Shown in pieces: positions 13,549 to 19,779 of a stretch of 20,139 nucleotides of DNA. Each line of letters starts with the position of its first letter. The first letter of the stretch is position 1. A model generated the notes under the pieces. The model did no database searches. It was not told the origin of the DNA and saw only the letters and a list, made by a program, of their open reading frames with translations. This DNA is from JBHELQ01 sp046262995 (GTDB lineage Bacteria > Actinomycetota > Thermoleophilia > Solirubrobacterales > Thermoleophilaceae). Location: contig JBHELQ010000144.1 in NCBI GenBank assembly GCA_046262995.1, positions 1 through 20,139 of the forward strand, in the 5' to 3' direction. The translations under genes and the position numbers were made by a program.

Positions 13549-13925
13549 GCCGGCGGGGCGCCGTCACCGAGGTCCTGGACGAGGCGCAGCAGCTCGAGCG
13601 GGCTGAACGGCTTGGTCAAGAAGAGGTCGGCGCCCGCCTCCTCCGCCTGGCGCTCGGCCTCCTCTCCGACCGCGGCCGTGAGCATCACGATGGTGGCTTG
13701 AGCCGTCGCGCGCCGCGCGCGGAGGCTGCGGCACGCCTCGTACCCGTTCACGTGCGGCATGTCGATGTCGAGGAAGACGAGCTGGGGCGAGGCCCCTGCT
13801 GCGATCTCGAGCGCCTCCCGCCCGTCCGCGGCCTCGAGCAGCTCGAAGCCCGCCACGTCTTCCAGCGTGGTGGCCACCAGCTTGCGGATGAACGGGTCGT
13901 CGTCGACGATCAGGACAGCCGGCAT
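13545..13925 (-). CDS. Single-domain response regulator (CheY-like receiver)
   Basis: A stand-alone receiver of 126 residues with no output domain. It shows VLIVDDDP (acid pocket, Asp8-Asp10), phospho-acceptor Asp53 in VFLDIDMPHVNGYEA, the switch Thr83 in VMLTAA, and Lys105 in LTKPFSP. Its ATG overlaps the HD-GYP stop by one base (TGATG), and its own stop overlaps folK. It is the likely phosphorylation target of the hybrid kinase two genes upstream, passing the signal to a protein partner such as the HD-GYP enzyme; this pairing is inferred from gene order. Confidence 0.94.
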   Translation of the reverse strand: MPAVLIVDDDPFIRKLVATTLEDVAGFELLEAADGREALEIAAGASPQLVFLDIDMPHVNGYEACRSLRARRATAQATIVMLTAAVGEEAERQAEEAGADLFLTKPFSPLELLRLVQDLGDGAPPA

Positions 13926-14659
13926 CAGGAGGTCTCGCTGCGGATGGCTTGGAGGACCTTGTCCGGGACCGCGTCCAGCGCCGCCGCCACCTGAGGGTCG
14001 AACTGCTTTCCGGCGCCCCGGCCGATCGCCTGCCGAGCTTCGGTGATCGACGCGGCCGGTCGGTAGGGCCGCTCGGTCGTGATCGCGTCGAAGGCGTCGG
14101 CGACCGCGAAGATGCGCGCCGCCAGCGGTATCGCCTCGCCTGCCAGTCCGTCGGGGTAGCCGCTGCCGTCGAAGCGCTCGTGATGGCAGCGCACGATGCC
14201 GGCGGCCTGCTCCAGGAACGGCACCTCGCTCAGGATCTCGTAGCCGATCTGCGGGTGACGGGCCATGAGCCGCTCCTCCTCGGGGCCGAGCGGCTCCGGC
14301 TTGTGCAGGATGCCGTCGGGGATCGCGACCTTGCCGACGTCGTGGAGCAGGTAGCCGAACTCGGTCTGTGGGTCGTCGGCCAGCGCGGGGTCCACCCTGC
14401 GGGCCAGCTCCAGGCCATAGGCCGCGACGCGCTCGGCGTGCTTGCCCGTGTAGGCATCGCGCGCCTCCACGGCGTTGGTCAGCGCCCGCACCGTCGCCAC
14501 GTAGGAGCGCCGCACCTCGTCAGCGCGCTCGCGCTCGGCCTTGAAGGTCTCGCGCAGGTCGCTCGCGTAGCGCTCGAGCTGCAGCTCCTTGTCCGCCGCG
14601 CGCCTGCGCTCGTCCGTGAGCTCCTTTCGCAGGTGCTCGAGCTCGTCGCTCACAGCCAC
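13925..14659 (-). CDS. HD-GYP domain phosphodiesterase (likely cyclic-di-GMP)
   Basis: Predicted class II cyclic-di-GMP phosphodiesterase, 244 residues. An N-terminal charged coiled coil (about residues 3-55, DELEHLRKELTDERRR onward) leads into the HD-GYP domain. Metal ligands and motifs are all present: His74 (GKHAERVA), His106-Asp107 (LLHDVGKVAIPDG), His135 (MARHPQIGYEIL), His159-His160 (CHHERFDGSGYPDGL, with GYP at 167-169) and ADAFDAITTERPYR. The start is GTG at 14659; GTG at 14653 is equally possible and neither has a clear ribosome-binding site. It follows the hybrid kinase by 11 bases and overlaps the receiver gene. The coiled coil in place of a fused receiver suggests control in trans by the neighbouring receiver. 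Confidence 0.93.
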   Translation of the reverse strand: MAVSDELEHLRKELTDERRRAADKELQLERYASDLRETFKAERERADEVRRSYVATVRALTNAVEARDAYTGKHAERVAAYGLELARRVDPALADDPQTEFGYLLHDVGKVAIPDGILHKPEPLGPEEERLMARHPQIGYEILSEVPFLEQAAGIVRCHHERFDGSGYPDGLAGEAIPLAARIFAVADAFDAITTERPYRPAASITEARQAIGRGAGKQFDPQVAAALDAVPDKVLQAIRSETS

Positions 14660-14670
14660 GCCCGAGGAGG

Positions 14671-17139
14671 CTAGTGCGCCAGCGCCTGGAGGACGGCCCC
14701 CGCCGCCTCCTCGATCGGCACCGGATCGCCGCCCAGGTTCGCGGCGCCGGGCGCCTCGTCGCCGGCCGAGAAGACGACCACCGCGCGCCCCTTGCGGCGC
14801 CCGCGCAGGTGGAGCCCGCTCAGCACGGCCTCGGGGCTGCGTATCCCGGCATCGACCAGCGCCACCTCGAAACGGCCGCGGCCGCACGCCTGGGCAGCGG
14901 CCGCGCCGCTCGTGACCCACTCGTGGTCCAGTCCGAGCTTCACGAGAGCGGGCTCCAGCTCCGGCCGGACGCTCGAGCGCGCGACCACGAGCACGCGCGT
15001 CCGTCCGACCATGACCGCCGAGCCGAGCATGTCCGCCAGCTCTACGGGATCGACCGGCTTCGTGACCTTCCACTCACCCAGCAGCGCCTCGTCGGCCGAG
15101 AGGATCGAGACGATCACCACCGGCGTGCGTGCCAGGTCAGGGTCGGCGCGGAGGCTGCGGAGAACGTCGACCCCGCTCGTCCCGGGCATCATCACGTCGA
15201 GCGTCATGGCGTCGAAACGGCTCGACCGCAGGCGCTCAATCGCCTCCTCGCCGCGGTGGGCGGTCTCCGGCTCGACCCCGAACTCGCGCAGCTGCTCCGC
15301 TATCAGGGACGCCACCTCTGGCTCGTCGTCCACGACCAGCACACGCTTCCCCTCGATCATCCGCCGCGGCGGCGGAGCTCCGTCGCTCTCGCGCTCGGCC
15401 GGCAGCCGGACGGTGAAGGTGCTGCCGCTGCCGGGCTCGCTGCGCGCCTCGATCGATCCGTTCTGCAACTCCACCAACGACCTGCTGATGGCCAGTCCTA
15501 GCCCGGTTCCGCCCATGCCGTCGTCGCGCCGCACGAAGCGGTCGAATGCATGAGCGAGCTCCTCCTCGCTCATGCCACGGCCGGTGTCGGCCACGACCAG
15601 GGCGAGCATGTCCCGGTCCTCGCGCACGGACACGCTCAGGCGACCGCCCTCGTCGGTGTACTGGTGGGCGTTCGAGAGCAGGTTGATCACGATCTGCCTG
15701 ACGCGGGCGGGATCGGCGAGCACCCGCGGCAGCAGCGGTGGCACCTGGACATCCAGGCGCTGGCCCTTGTCCTCGAGCCGCGGGCGCATCAGCGTGGATA
15801 CCTCGCGCACCACCTCGCCCAGGTGGAAGAGACGAGAGTGCACCTCCATCTTTCCGGCCTCGAGCCGGGTCACGTCGAGCAGGTCGTTGACCAGATCGAC
15901 GAGCCGGTCCGTGCTTCGCAGGATCACATCGACGAACTCGCGGTCGCGGTCCGAGAGGTTGCCCGAGCGCGCCAGGAGCTCCACGAAGCCCTTGATCGAC
16001 GTCAGCGGGCTGCGCAGCTCGTGCGACGCGGTCGCCACGAAATCCGACTTGACGCGTTCGAGCCGGGCGCGCTCGGAGATGTCGCGAACCGTCCACACGA
16101 TCCCCTGGGACGCGTCCTCTCCGAGCTGGGCGGCGGTGATCGAGAGCGTGCGCTCGTCCTCCTCCCGCATGACCTCGCCGGTCAAGGCCTGTTCGAGTGG
16201 CGGCAGCGGGCTCTCCGGGCCGTCCGCCCGTGAGCCGGGCGGGAGCTGGGGGACGACCTGCTCGGCGCGTGGATTCACCTCGGTGACGACTCCCTGCGGA
16301 TCGGTGACCACGAGCGCGTCGCCAAGGCTCTCGATCGTCGTGGCGAGCTTCTCCCGCTCCTGCTCGATCCGGTCGCGGGCAGTGCCGAGCTGGTCCGCCA
16401 TCGTGTTGAACGCCTGGCCCAGATCGGTGATCTCCTCCGGGCCGGCCGGACGCACGCGCTGCCCGAGCTCTCCCGCGGCCAGCCTTCGTGTGGCCCCCAC
16501 GAGGTCCTCGAGCGGACGGCGGATCGACGCGATCAGCGCGCCGATGAGGAGCAGGGCGGCCGCCAGCGCGAGGCCCCCCGCCACGCTCGCCAGCAGCAGG
16601 GCGCGCCGCGACTCGCTGGTCGCGCGATCGCGCGCGTCGCCGCGCCGGCGCCCCTGACGGGCCGCCAGCGCCCGCGCGGATTCGCGCCCCACCCGCAGCG
16701 CGCGAGCGGCCGGGCGTCCCGGGATCGCGCCGCCCCGCCCGGCGAGACGCCGAAGCCTCCGCTCGACGCTCGTCCAGCGGCGCAGGATCCGCTCGCTGCC
16801 CGGATCGTCCTCTCCCAGGCGTCCGGCCCGCGCGGCCTCCACCTCGAACGTGGTCGCGGCTCCCCGGCGCGCGGGGCGCAGGCCGCGGCGGGTCAGCGCC
16901 ACCTGCTCGGCCAGCGCGGCGGACAGCAGGCGGGAACCGGCCGACTCGAGCTGATAGGCACGGGCCAGACGGTCCTCGTAGCGCTGGCGCGCCTGGTAGA
17001 GGTTCGCGACGCCGAGCGCCGCGATCCCCGCGAGGGCCAGCGTCAGGACGATCAGGCCGGCCCGGACCGCGCCTCCCAGCGAGGTGCGGGCAAGCAGCCC
17101 ACGTCGCTCCCCGCCGCTCGCGCCGTTGTCCGCTGACAT
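14671..17139 (-). CDS. Membrane hybrid sensor histidine kinase with two C-terminal receiver-like domains
   Basis: An 822-residue sensor. Order: TM1 about 24-47; extracytoplasmic region about 48-179, rich in Arg and Ala; TM2 about 180-206; HAMP about 205-258; a PAS-like region about 262-355 (SLGDALVVTDPQGVVTEVNPRA); HisKA with His373 (ATASHELRSPLTSIKGF); HATPase_c with Asn490 (NLLSNAHQYTDEGG), DTGRGM (518-523) and GTGLGLAISRS; then a receiver at 598-707 with Asp604-Asp605, phospho-acceptor Asp648 (TLDVMMPG) and Lys694. A second receiver-like domain (714-820) keeps Asp763 but lacks the N-terminal acidic pair and the conserved Lys. The start is ATG at 17139. A 53-base gap with a perfect palindrome separates it from folB. 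It probably feeds the downstream receiver and HD-GYP genes. The stimulus is unknown. Confidence 0.93.
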   Translation of the reverse strand: MSADNGASGGERRGLLARTSLGGAVRAGLIVLTLALAGIAALGVANLYQARQRYEDRLARAYQLESAGSRLLSAALAEQVALTRRGLRPARRGAATTFEVEAARAGRLGEDDPGSERILRRWTSVERRLRRLAGRGGAIPGRPAARALRVGRESARALAARQGRRRGDARDRATSESRRALLLASVAGGLALAAALLLIGALIASIRRPLEDLVGATRRLAAGELGQRVRPAGPEEITDLGQAFNTMADQLGTARDRIEQEREKLATTIESLGDALVVTDPQGVVTEVNPRAEQVVPQLPPGSRADGPESPLPPLEQALTGEVMREEDERTLSITAAQLGEDASQGIVWTVRDISERARLERVKSDFVATASHELRSPLTSIKGFVELLARSGNLSDRDREFVDVILRSTDRLVDLVNDLLDVTRLEAGKMEVHSRLFHLGEVVREVSTLMRPRLEDKGQRLDVQVPPLLPRVLADPARVRQIVINLLSNAHQYTDEGGRLSVSVREDRDMLALVVADTGRGMSEEELAHAFDRFVRRDDGMGGTGLGLAISRSLVELQNGSIEARSEPGSGSTFTVRLPAERESDGAPPPRRMIEGKRVLVVDDEPEVASLIAEQLREFGVEPETAHRGEEAIERLRSSRFDAMTLDVMMPGTSGVDVLRSLRADPDLARTPVVIVSILSADEALLGEWKVTKPVDPVELADMLGSAVMVGRTRVLVVARSSVRPELEPALVKLGLDHEWVTSGAAAAQACGRGRFEVALVDAGIRSPEAVLSGLHLRGRRKGRAVVVFSAGDEAPGAANLGGDPVPIEEAAGAVLQALAH

Positions 17140-17166
17140 CCTGGACGCCCCCGTTCCCCTACTCCG

Positions 17167-17188
17167 GCCGGCGGAGCGCTCCGCCGGC
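17167..17188. repeat. Perfect 22-base palindrome between folB and the hybrid kinase
   Basis: GCCGGCGGAGC is followed at once by its exact reverse complement. It starts 4 bases after the folB stop on the minus strand. As RNA it would form a 9-bp GC stem with a GCGC loop, but no U-tract follows, so it is either a weak terminator or stem, or a dimeric-regulator site for the signalling genes. Confidence 0.75.
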
Positions 17189-17192
17189 GGCG

Positions 17193-17633
17193 TCAAGTCT
17201 CCTTCCACACCTCCACCGAAACCTCCTCTACCGGGAGGGCGATCGGCGGCTCGGGCTTGGTGGCCTTGACGCGCACCGATTCCGCGGCGTAGCGGTCGGC
17301 GAGCCGCTGCGCGACGGCGGCACACAGCCGCTCCAGAGTGCTGTAGGAGCGCTCCTGCGCCGCCAGCGCGACCTGCTCGCAGACCTCTGCGTAGTCGACG
17401 GTGTCCTCGACCCGATCGGTCAGGGTCGCGTCGCACTCCGCGAGCTCGAAGGAGACGTCGAAGACGAGTCGCTGCCCGAGCTCGCGCTCCGCCTCCGTCA
17501 CGCCGTGCCGGGTGTAGAGCGAGAGCCCGGTGACCTCGATCGTGACGGCGGGCCCGCCGAGCTCCGCGTCCCCGCCGAGCCCGTTGAGCTCGTCGTCGTC
17601 GCCGGGCTCGGTTGGGTCGGCCTCGTATCTCAT
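17193..17633 (-). CDS. folB: Dihydroneopterin aldolase with N-terminal acidic extension
   Basis: Splits 7,8-dihydroneopterin to 6-hydroxymethyl-dihydropterin and glycolaldehyde in folate synthesis. The 146-residue protein contains the whole FolB fold from about residue 31: TIEVTGLSLYTRHGVTEAEREL (probable catalytic Glu49), DTVDYAEVCEQV, SYSTLERLCAAVAQRL and VKATKPEPP (Lys126). FolB is usually near 120 residues; the additional 30 at the N-terminus are Gly- and Asp/Glu-rich (EADPTEPGDDDELNGLGG). No ATG, GTG or TTG lies in frame between the ATG at 17633 and the domain, so the extension looks real. The ATG overlaps the folP stop (ATGA). The downstream palindrome marks the boundary with the signalling genes. 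Confidence 0.95.
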   Translation of the reverse strand: MRYEADPTEPGDDDELNGLGGDAELGGPAVTIEVTGLSLYTRHGVTEAERELGQRLVFDVSFELAECDATLTDRVEDTVDYAEVCEQVALAAQERSYSTLERLCAAVAQRLADRYAAESVRVKATKPEPPIALPVEEVSVEVWKET

Positions 17634-18445
17634 GGCGTGCCGGCCACCGTAGCAGCGGCCACCCGGAGCGCATCGCGGATTTCGGCGACGTCGTGCACGC
17701 GGAAGATGCCTGCGCCGCGCTCATACGCGAGCACGTTCGTGGCAACCGTCCCGGCCAGTCGCTCGTCCTCGTCCTTACCTCCGGCCAGCTGGCCGAGGAA
17801 GCTCTTGCGCGAGGTCCCGATCACCACCGGACGGCCGATCGCGACGATCTCCTCGAGGCGCCGCAGCAGCTCGAGGTTGTGCTCCACGGTCTTGCCGAAG
17901 CCGATGCCGGGATCGAGCCATACCCGCGCTTCTGCCACGCCCTCGCGCGTGGCGAAGGCGAGCCGCTCCTCCAGGAACGCCCGGACCTCGCCCACGACGT
18001 CCTCGTAGCGCGGGTTGCGCTGCATCGTGCGCGGCTCGCCGAGCATGTGCATCAGCACGCAGTCGCAGCCCGCATCCGCCACGACGCCCGCCATCTCGGG
18101 CGAGGAGCGGAAGGCGCTGACGTCGTTCACGACGTCAGCGCCAGCGTCCAGGGCGGCCCTCGCGACGCCCGCCTTGCTGGTGTCGATCGAGATCCGCGCC
18201 CGGCTCTCCGCGGCCAGCGGCTCGATCACCGGCACCACGCGGCGCAGCTCCTCCTCCTCGGCCACCGGCTCGGCTCCCGGCCGCGTGCTCTCCCCTCCCA
18301 CGTCCACGATGTCGGCGCCCTCCCCCACCAGCTCGCGCCCGCGAGCGATCGCCGTCTCGCGATCGAAGTAGCGACCGCCGTCCGAGAACGAGTCCGGCGT
18401 GACGTTCAGGACCCCCATGAGGACGGCCTGTCCAGCGGCTGGCAT
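17630..18445 (-). CDS. folP: Dihydropteroate synthase
   Basis: Joins hydroxymethyl-dihydropterin pyrophosphate to para-aminobenzoate; the sulfonamide target. The 271-residue TIM barrel shows every family segment: MGVLNVTPDSFSDGG (10-24), DVGGESTRPGAEP (48-60), IDTSKAGVARAALDAGADVV with NDVSA, CVLMHMLGEPRTMQ, WLDPGIGFGKTVEHN (176-190), IGTSRKSF (209-216) and RVHDVAEI near the end. The two substrate loops look standard, with no obvious sulfonamide-resistance insertion. The start is ATG at 18445; GGAGGG lies 11 bases upstream. It is the first gene of the folate group and is divergent from the plus-strand NTF2-like gene. folE is not between ftsH and folP here, unlike in some Actinomycetota. Confidence 0.97.
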   Translation of the reverse strand: MPAAGQAVLMGVLNVTPDSFSDGGRYFDRETAIARGRELVGEGADIVDVGGESTRPGAEPVAEEEELRRVVPVIEPLAAESRARISIDTSKAGVARAALDAGADVVNDVSAFRSSPEMAGVVADAGCDCVLMHMLGEPRTMQRNPRYEDVVGEVRAFLEERLAFATREGVAEARVWLDPGIGFGKTVEHNLELLRRLEEIVAIGRPVVIGTSRKSFLGQLAGGKDEDERLAGTVATNVLAYERGAGIFRVHDVAEIRDALRVAAATVAGTP

Positions 18446-18483
18446 GGCCGGAGTATCCCTCCACCGACGACCCCGCCCATAGG
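18446..18483. promoter_or_regulatory. 38-base divergent control region, folP / NTF2-like gene
   Basis: The only divergent gene pair in the window meets here, so promoters for both directions should lie in or near this gap. On the minus strand it contains GGAGGG and GATACT, the latter 6 bases before the folP ATG and a possible -10-like box. No convincing -35 box was found. The gap is too short for two separate standard promoters, so they may overlap the coding regions. Confidence 0.35.
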
Positions 18484-18855
18484 ATGGGCCCCGTGGACCT
18501 CGCGGCCTTCATCGATCGCTACGACCAGGCCTGGAACGACCAGGACGTCGAGACGATCATGTCGATGCACGCGCCGGACATGGTGTTCGAGAACCACACG
18601 CGGGGGGTCCGCGCCGAGGGAGACGCCGTCCGGGAGTTGCTCGAGTCCACCTTCGCGGGGCAGCCCGAGCTGCGCTTCCGCGGCCGCCGGCGCTACGTGG
18701 GCCACGACTTCGTGGTGAGCGAGTGGACCGCGACCGCGACCGACGACGAGGGCCGCACCATCGAGTGGGACGGCATCGACGTGTTCCCGTTCCGCGACGG
18801 CCTGATCGCCCGCAAGGACGTCTACTCGGGCTCACACGCGCCGCGCGTCGTCTAG
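18484..18855 (+). CDS. NTF2-like (SnoaL-type) protein
   Basis: Small single-domain protein of 123 residues with the NTF2/SnoaL pattern: an opening helix (VDLAAFIDRYDQAWNDQDVETIMSMHA), PDMVFENHTRGVRAEGDAVRELLE, then strands ending WDGIDVFPFRDGLIARKDVYSG. The family includes cyclases, isomerases and binding proteins, and the ligand here cannot be told. It is the only accepted plus-strand gene. The ATG at 18484 is used; GTG at 18493 is an alternative. Its stop shares a CTAG with the stop of the converging gene. Codon use is like that of the neighbours. Confidence 0.82.
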   Translation: MGPVDLAAFIDRYDQAWNDQDVETIMSMHAPDMVFENHTRGVRAEGDAVRELLESTFAGQPELRFRGRRRYVGHDFVVSEWTATATDDEGRTIEWDGIDVFPFRDGLIARKDVYSGSHAPRVV

Positions 18856-19253
18856 TCCGGATCTAGGCCGGCCGCGCGCAGCGCCTGCTCGGGCTCGCGG
18901 AACCAGCGGAAGCGCACGACCTGGCCGCCGCGGACCGTCCAGATGTAGCCCTGCCGGGCGTCCAGCCCCACGCCGCTGCCGCTCGCCCGCCCGGTGAGCC
19001 GCGCGATCACCACGACGTCTTCGTCCCCTACGCGAACCATCCGCTCCGGGGCGACCGCGAAGTCGTCGTAGACGTCCCGCACCTTGCGAAAGTACTCGCG
19101 TCCGCGCTTGACCCCTGGCTCGATCGCGTCGTCCGGATTGACGTACTCGACGTCCTCGGCGATCCAGTCCCGCGCGGACCGCCCCTCCGCCCAGGCACGG
19201 TAGATCGCCTCGACGACCTCCTCCGGAGCAGATGCCGCCTGATCGCCGGTCAC
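18852..19253 (-). CDS. NTF2-like (SnoaL-type) protein
   Basis: A second NTF2-fold protein, 133 residues, only loosely similar to its convergent neighbour. It opens with EEVVEAIYRAWAEGRSARDWIAEDVEYVNPDD, continues GREYFRKVRDVYDDFAVAPERMVRVGDEDVVVIARLTGRASGSGVGLDARQGYIWTVRGGQVVRFRWF, a typical polyketide-cyclase-like layout, and ends with a short helix. The start is GTG at 19253. It follows the cupin gene by 16 bases and is probably cotranscribed with it. Function beyond fold is unknown; such proteins are often small-molecule binders or stress-related enzymes. Confidence 0.85.
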   Translation of the reverse strand: MTGDQAASAPEEVVEAIYRAWAEGRSARDWIAEDVEYVNPDDAIEPGVKRGREYFRKVRDVYDDFAVAPERMVRVGDEDVVVIARLTGRASGSGVGLDARQGYIWTVRGGQVVRFRWFREPEQALRAAGLDPD

Positions 19254-19269
19254 CCGCCCAGTATCGCGC

Positions 19270-19704
19270 TCAGCCGGCGGTTAACCGGACCTCTTCGCTG
19301 AACTCGGCCAGGAAGTCGGCGATCGAGTCAGCGGCGCGCGCGCTGCCGGGACCGTCGCCGTGAAGCCGCTCGAAGAACTCGGCGGTGCGCAGCGCGGGCC
19401 GGACCTCCCAGCTCAGGCGCGACGGCTCGTCCGCGGTCATCTGGTGTGGAGTCCCAGCCGGCACCTCGAACGTCTCGCCCGCCCCGTACCGGCGCTCGTC
19501 GCCGTCCACGATCGCCCGAACGCTTCCCTCGAGCACCTCGAAGTGCTCCGTCTGGCGAGGATGCAGGTGCTCGGGCGGAAGCGACCCGCTGCCGGGATAG
19601 CTGGCCTCCATCTCCAGGAGCTCGCCATCGGTCTCGGCGGCCGTCCTGACCAGCCGCAGCCGGAAGCCGTCCTGACCCTCGATCTCCTGACCCGCCTGCG
19701 CCAT
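19270..19704 (-). CDS. Cupin-domain protein
   Basis: A 144-residue single-cupin protein. Motif 1 is complete: EHLHPRQTEHFEVLEG, with metal ligands His46, His48 and Glu53. Motif 2 is GAGETFEVPAGTPHQM, with the fourth ligand His87. A helical C-terminal tail (residues about 105-144) follows. The intact ligands suggest a metal-bound barrel that could be an enzyme (dioxygenase or isomerase) or a binding protein; the substrate cannot be read. The ATG at 19704 has no upstream ribosome-binding site, but a TANNNT box sits 6 bases before it, as in leaderless genes. It lies between ftsH and the NTF2-like gene. Confidence 0.9.
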   Translation of the reverse strand: MAQAGQEIEGQDGFRLRLVRTAAETDGELLEMEASYPGSGSLPPEHLHPRQTEHFEVLEGSVRAIVDGDERRYGAGETFEVPAGTPHQMTADEPSRLSWEVRPALRTAEFFERLHGDGPGSARAADSIADFLAEFSEEVRLTAG

Positions 19705-19779
19705 GTGACGAGACTAACCCGGCCCGGAGCGAAGCGGAGGAGCCCGAAGGGGAGGGTGGTCCGGCGCCCCGCCCGCGCG
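19705..19779. other. ftsH-cupin intergenic spacer with small GAA-loop hairpin sequences
   Basis: The 75-base gap holds GCGAAGC (19729-19735), a sequence known to form an unusually stable DNA mini-hairpin, and CCCGAAGGG (19743-19751) of similar shape within a purine-rich run. No U-tract follows, so it is not a clear terminator for ftsH. It may be a dispersed GC-rich repeat or a transcript-end stem. Confidence 0.35.
19711..19716 (-). promoter_or_regulatory. Candidate -10 box for a leaderless cupin transcript
   Basis: TAGTCT on the minus strand is followed by six bases and then the cupin ATG. This is the spacing at which the transcript would start at the A of the ATG, common in Actinomycetota. 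The absence of a ribosome-binding site agrees. The -35 region is poor, so confidence is low. Confidence 0.3.

Noticed and set aside
13925..15073. HD-GYP protein extended upstream to 15073
   Set aside because: The additional part overlaps the hybrid kinase C-terminus in another frame and shows no domain; the coiled coil begins just after the GTG codons near 14659.
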